Positions 50,746 to 51,172 of a stretch of 51,172 bases of DNA are shown here, one piece after another; position 1 is the first letter of the stretch; the number at the start of each line of letters is the position of its first letter. The stretch lies in assembly GCA_031552765.1 (NCBI GenBank), contig JAVBME010000026.1:1-51172 (forward strand), read 5' to 3'. A program made the translations under genes and the position numbers. This stretch comes from JAVBME01 sp031552765. GTDB lineage: Bacteria; Bacillota; Negativicutes; Acidaminococcales; JAISLQ01. Below the pieces are notes generated by a model that was given only the letters and a program-made list of their open reading frames with translations, had not been told where the DNA came from and ran no database searches.

Positions 50746-51172
<427 letters not shown>

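Overview
The window is a bacterial chromosome segment from a low-to-mid GC Firmicute with an outer membrane, most likely Negativicutes. The partial 16S gene at the right edge carries signatures I associate with Acidaminococcaceae/Phascolarctobacterium-like sequences (a V1 'GTGGCGAACGGGTGAG' followed by 'GACGGGGACAACA'). The gene order comEA-comEC-holA-(rpsT)-lepA-hemW-hrcA-grpE-dnaK-dnaJ-prmA-rsmE-mtaB is classical Firmicutes. An OmpH/Skp-like lipoprotein fits a diderm cell. Family-level taxonomy is from memory and needs a database comparison.

Layout. (1) 1-277: the end of an IS256-like element with a partial transposase abuts the 3' remnant of a tRNA-Leu gene, followed by an intact tRNA-Leu(GAG). 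(2) 332-4507: a minus-strand operon (creatininase-family amidohydrolase, CitMHS-type carboxylate carrier, M20D amidohydrolase) faces a divergent GntR/UTRA regulator, with a near-perfect palindromic operator candidate between them. (3) 4717-12101: small membrane proteins, a degenerate two-component hybrid protein, an OmpH-like lipoprotein, a flavoprotein, exonuclease III, UspA, CorA and a TSCPD protein. (4) 12291-15883: an orphan HutP-family protein, RidA, Lgt, a TlpA/CcdA redox pair and a metallophosphoesterase. (5) 15905-18678: promoter, T-box leader with CTC specifier, and leuS. (6) 18765-22749: comEA-comEC-holA. (7) 22810-30469: a block interrupting the usual holA-rpsT adjacency. It holds an AT-rich orphan gene and a catabolic cassette made of a tripartite tricarboxylate transporter (tctC-tctB-tctA), an isocitrate-lyase/PEP-mutase superfamily lyase, a two-subunit aconitase-type hydro-lyase and a GntR/FCD regulator. 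(8) 30586-41757: rpsT, lepA, hemW, the CIRCE/HrcA heat-shock operon, prmA, rsmE and mtaB. (9) 41820-48242: HIT protein, rpsU-yqeY, an NfeD protease/FloA flotillin pair with a small partner, an esterase, and CbiQ/CbiO transporter parts. (10) 48276-50318: class A penicillin-binding protein. (11) about 50508-51172: rRNA promoter, leader and the first 427 nt of 16S rRNA.

The strongest candidate for a little-described system is the holA-rpsT island. Its gene content resembles the logic of 2,3-dimethylmalate degradation in nicotinate-fermenting anaerobes: import of a poly-carboxylate, aconitase-type (de)hydration, then retro-aldol cleavage. The lyase has an altered active-site loop (KKCAYY in place of the usual KKCGH-like motif), so the substrate is open. 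A second, unlinked carboxylate/amide catabolic operon under a different GntR regulator lies 20 kb upstream. A second notable pairing is the leuS T-box, whose CTC specifier and UGGU bulge match the tRNA-Leu(GAG) gene at the left edge, directly downstream of a tRNA-Leu gene broken by the IS element.
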